A stretch of 24,339 nt of DNA, from contig NBIV01000604.1 in the NCBI GenBank assembly GCA_003194525.1, positions 1 to 24,339 on the forward strand. The letters run 5' to 3'. A program made the translations under genes and the position numbers. This DNA is from Gracilariopsis chorda. Its lineage: Eukaryota; Rhodophyta; Florideophyceae; Gracilariales; Gracilariaceae. This document shows positions 23,814 to 24,339 of this stretch, in pieces. The notes under the pieces were generated by a model. The model was not told where the DNA came from and did no database searches. It saw only the letters and a list, made by a program, of their open reading frames with translations. The number at the start of each line of letters is the position of its first letter. Position 1 is the first letter of the stretch.

Positions 23814-24339
23814 AACGGGTCTCCATACTGTTCGCGGATCATCTCGTCGGGAGTGATCGGTGCGAAGGATCCGGTATCCGGTTCGTCACCGTCAGCGACG
23901 AGCAGATCATCAGCAATATCATCTGAAACCAGATCATAACGTAACTTCTCTTCAAGAAGGAAACAAGGGATATCATCGTCATCGACGGAAAGGGTTTCCG
24001 CTTCCGTTCCCAAACGAGACAAAGCATCAGCCTGTGTATTAAGGGAACCCTTTTTATAGGCGACTTCATAATCGAACTCAGCGAGGCGCATTCTCCAACG
24101 CATCAAGCGGCCCGATGGTTCCGTGACGGACATTAACCAACGCAAGCGGAGTGGTCCGTATTAACGGTGAAGCGTGTGCCCATCAGATATGGTCTGAGTG
24201 TTTGCAGAGCCCATACCATGGCGAGGCATTCCTTTTCAGGGACTGAGTAGTTCCGTTCGTGGACGTTGAGTGTTCTGGACCAAAAACGATTGGTTTCCGT
24301 TCCCCATCGGGAGTCGTTTGGAATAACGCACAACCAATT
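23799..24339 (-). CDS. pol: RNase H, right copy (partial at window end)
   Basis: Minus strand. Carries the RNase H C-terminal half ([26 protein letters not shown]) and the acidic segment before integrase. One base missing near 24145 and another near 24286 relative to the left copy break the frame; both are in homopolymers (AAA to AA, CC to C). It runs off the window at 24339. Confidence 0.8.

Larger units (their letters stand above)
19275..24339 (-). mobile_element. Element A, second segment
   Basis: Resumes element A after the nested insertion: antisense ORF, spacer, chromodomain, linker, integrase and part of RNase H on minus, cut by the window end. From 20438 it repeats bases 1-3907. Confidence 0.88.
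20438..24339. repeat. Right copy of 3.9-kb direct terminal repeat
   Basis: Same content and orientation as 1-3907. About 1.8 kb in the middle (left coordinates about 1560-3350) keeps a constant offset with no difference noticed. This copy reads better over the antisense ORF and chromodomain; the left copy reads better over the RNase H region near the window end. Confidence 0.95.

Overview
The window is eukaryotic mobile DNA. It holds two related Ty3/gypsy LTR retrotransposons with a C-terminal chromodomain (chromoviruses) and no recognisable host gene, tRNA or rRNA. Evidence includes CCHC zinc-knuckle Gag, DTG protease, YLDD reverse transcriptase, DEDD RNase H, HHCC plus DD35E integrase, a chromodomain, TG...CA LTRs, a primer binding site and polypurine tracts. 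The host cannot be named from the sequence; a protist is my guess only.

Element A lies on the minus strand. Its single visible LTR (8452-9231) is followed, reading minus, by PBS (8431-8448), gag (6078-8171), pol (about 752-6081: protease, RT, RNase H, integrase, long linker, chromodomain) and a pyrimidine-rich spacer (458-751). On the other side of the same LTR is a polypurine tract (9232-9246) and then a long ORF on the opposite strand (9302-9542 continuing at 19275-20897). That ORF therefore sits inside element A, antisense, between pol and the 3' LTR.

Element B (9543-19269, plus strand) is nested inside that antisense ORF, flanked by 5-bp target duplications TCATC. It has two 806-bp LTRs of about 99% identity, PBS, gag (10454-12628), pol (about 12580-18205) and a G-rich PPT. 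Its pol has in-frame TGA and TAA stops and a shifted linker, and it has no antisense ORF.

Bases 1-3907 recur as a direct repeat at 20438-24339, differing mainly by one-base, mostly homopolymer, indels near the window ends. One LTR carries both a PBS and a PPT flank. Together these say the contig closes on itself with a period near 20.43 kb: a one-LTR circle, a head-to-tail array sharing LTRs, or an assembly loop through identical LTRs.

Striking signals beyond the genes: element B is packed with tiny perfect hairpins; an identical 13-base polypurine motif lies twice inside pol of both elements and again as element A's 3' PPT; a covarying stem-loop lies exactly 9 nt after the gag stop in both elements, with pol in the -1 frame.
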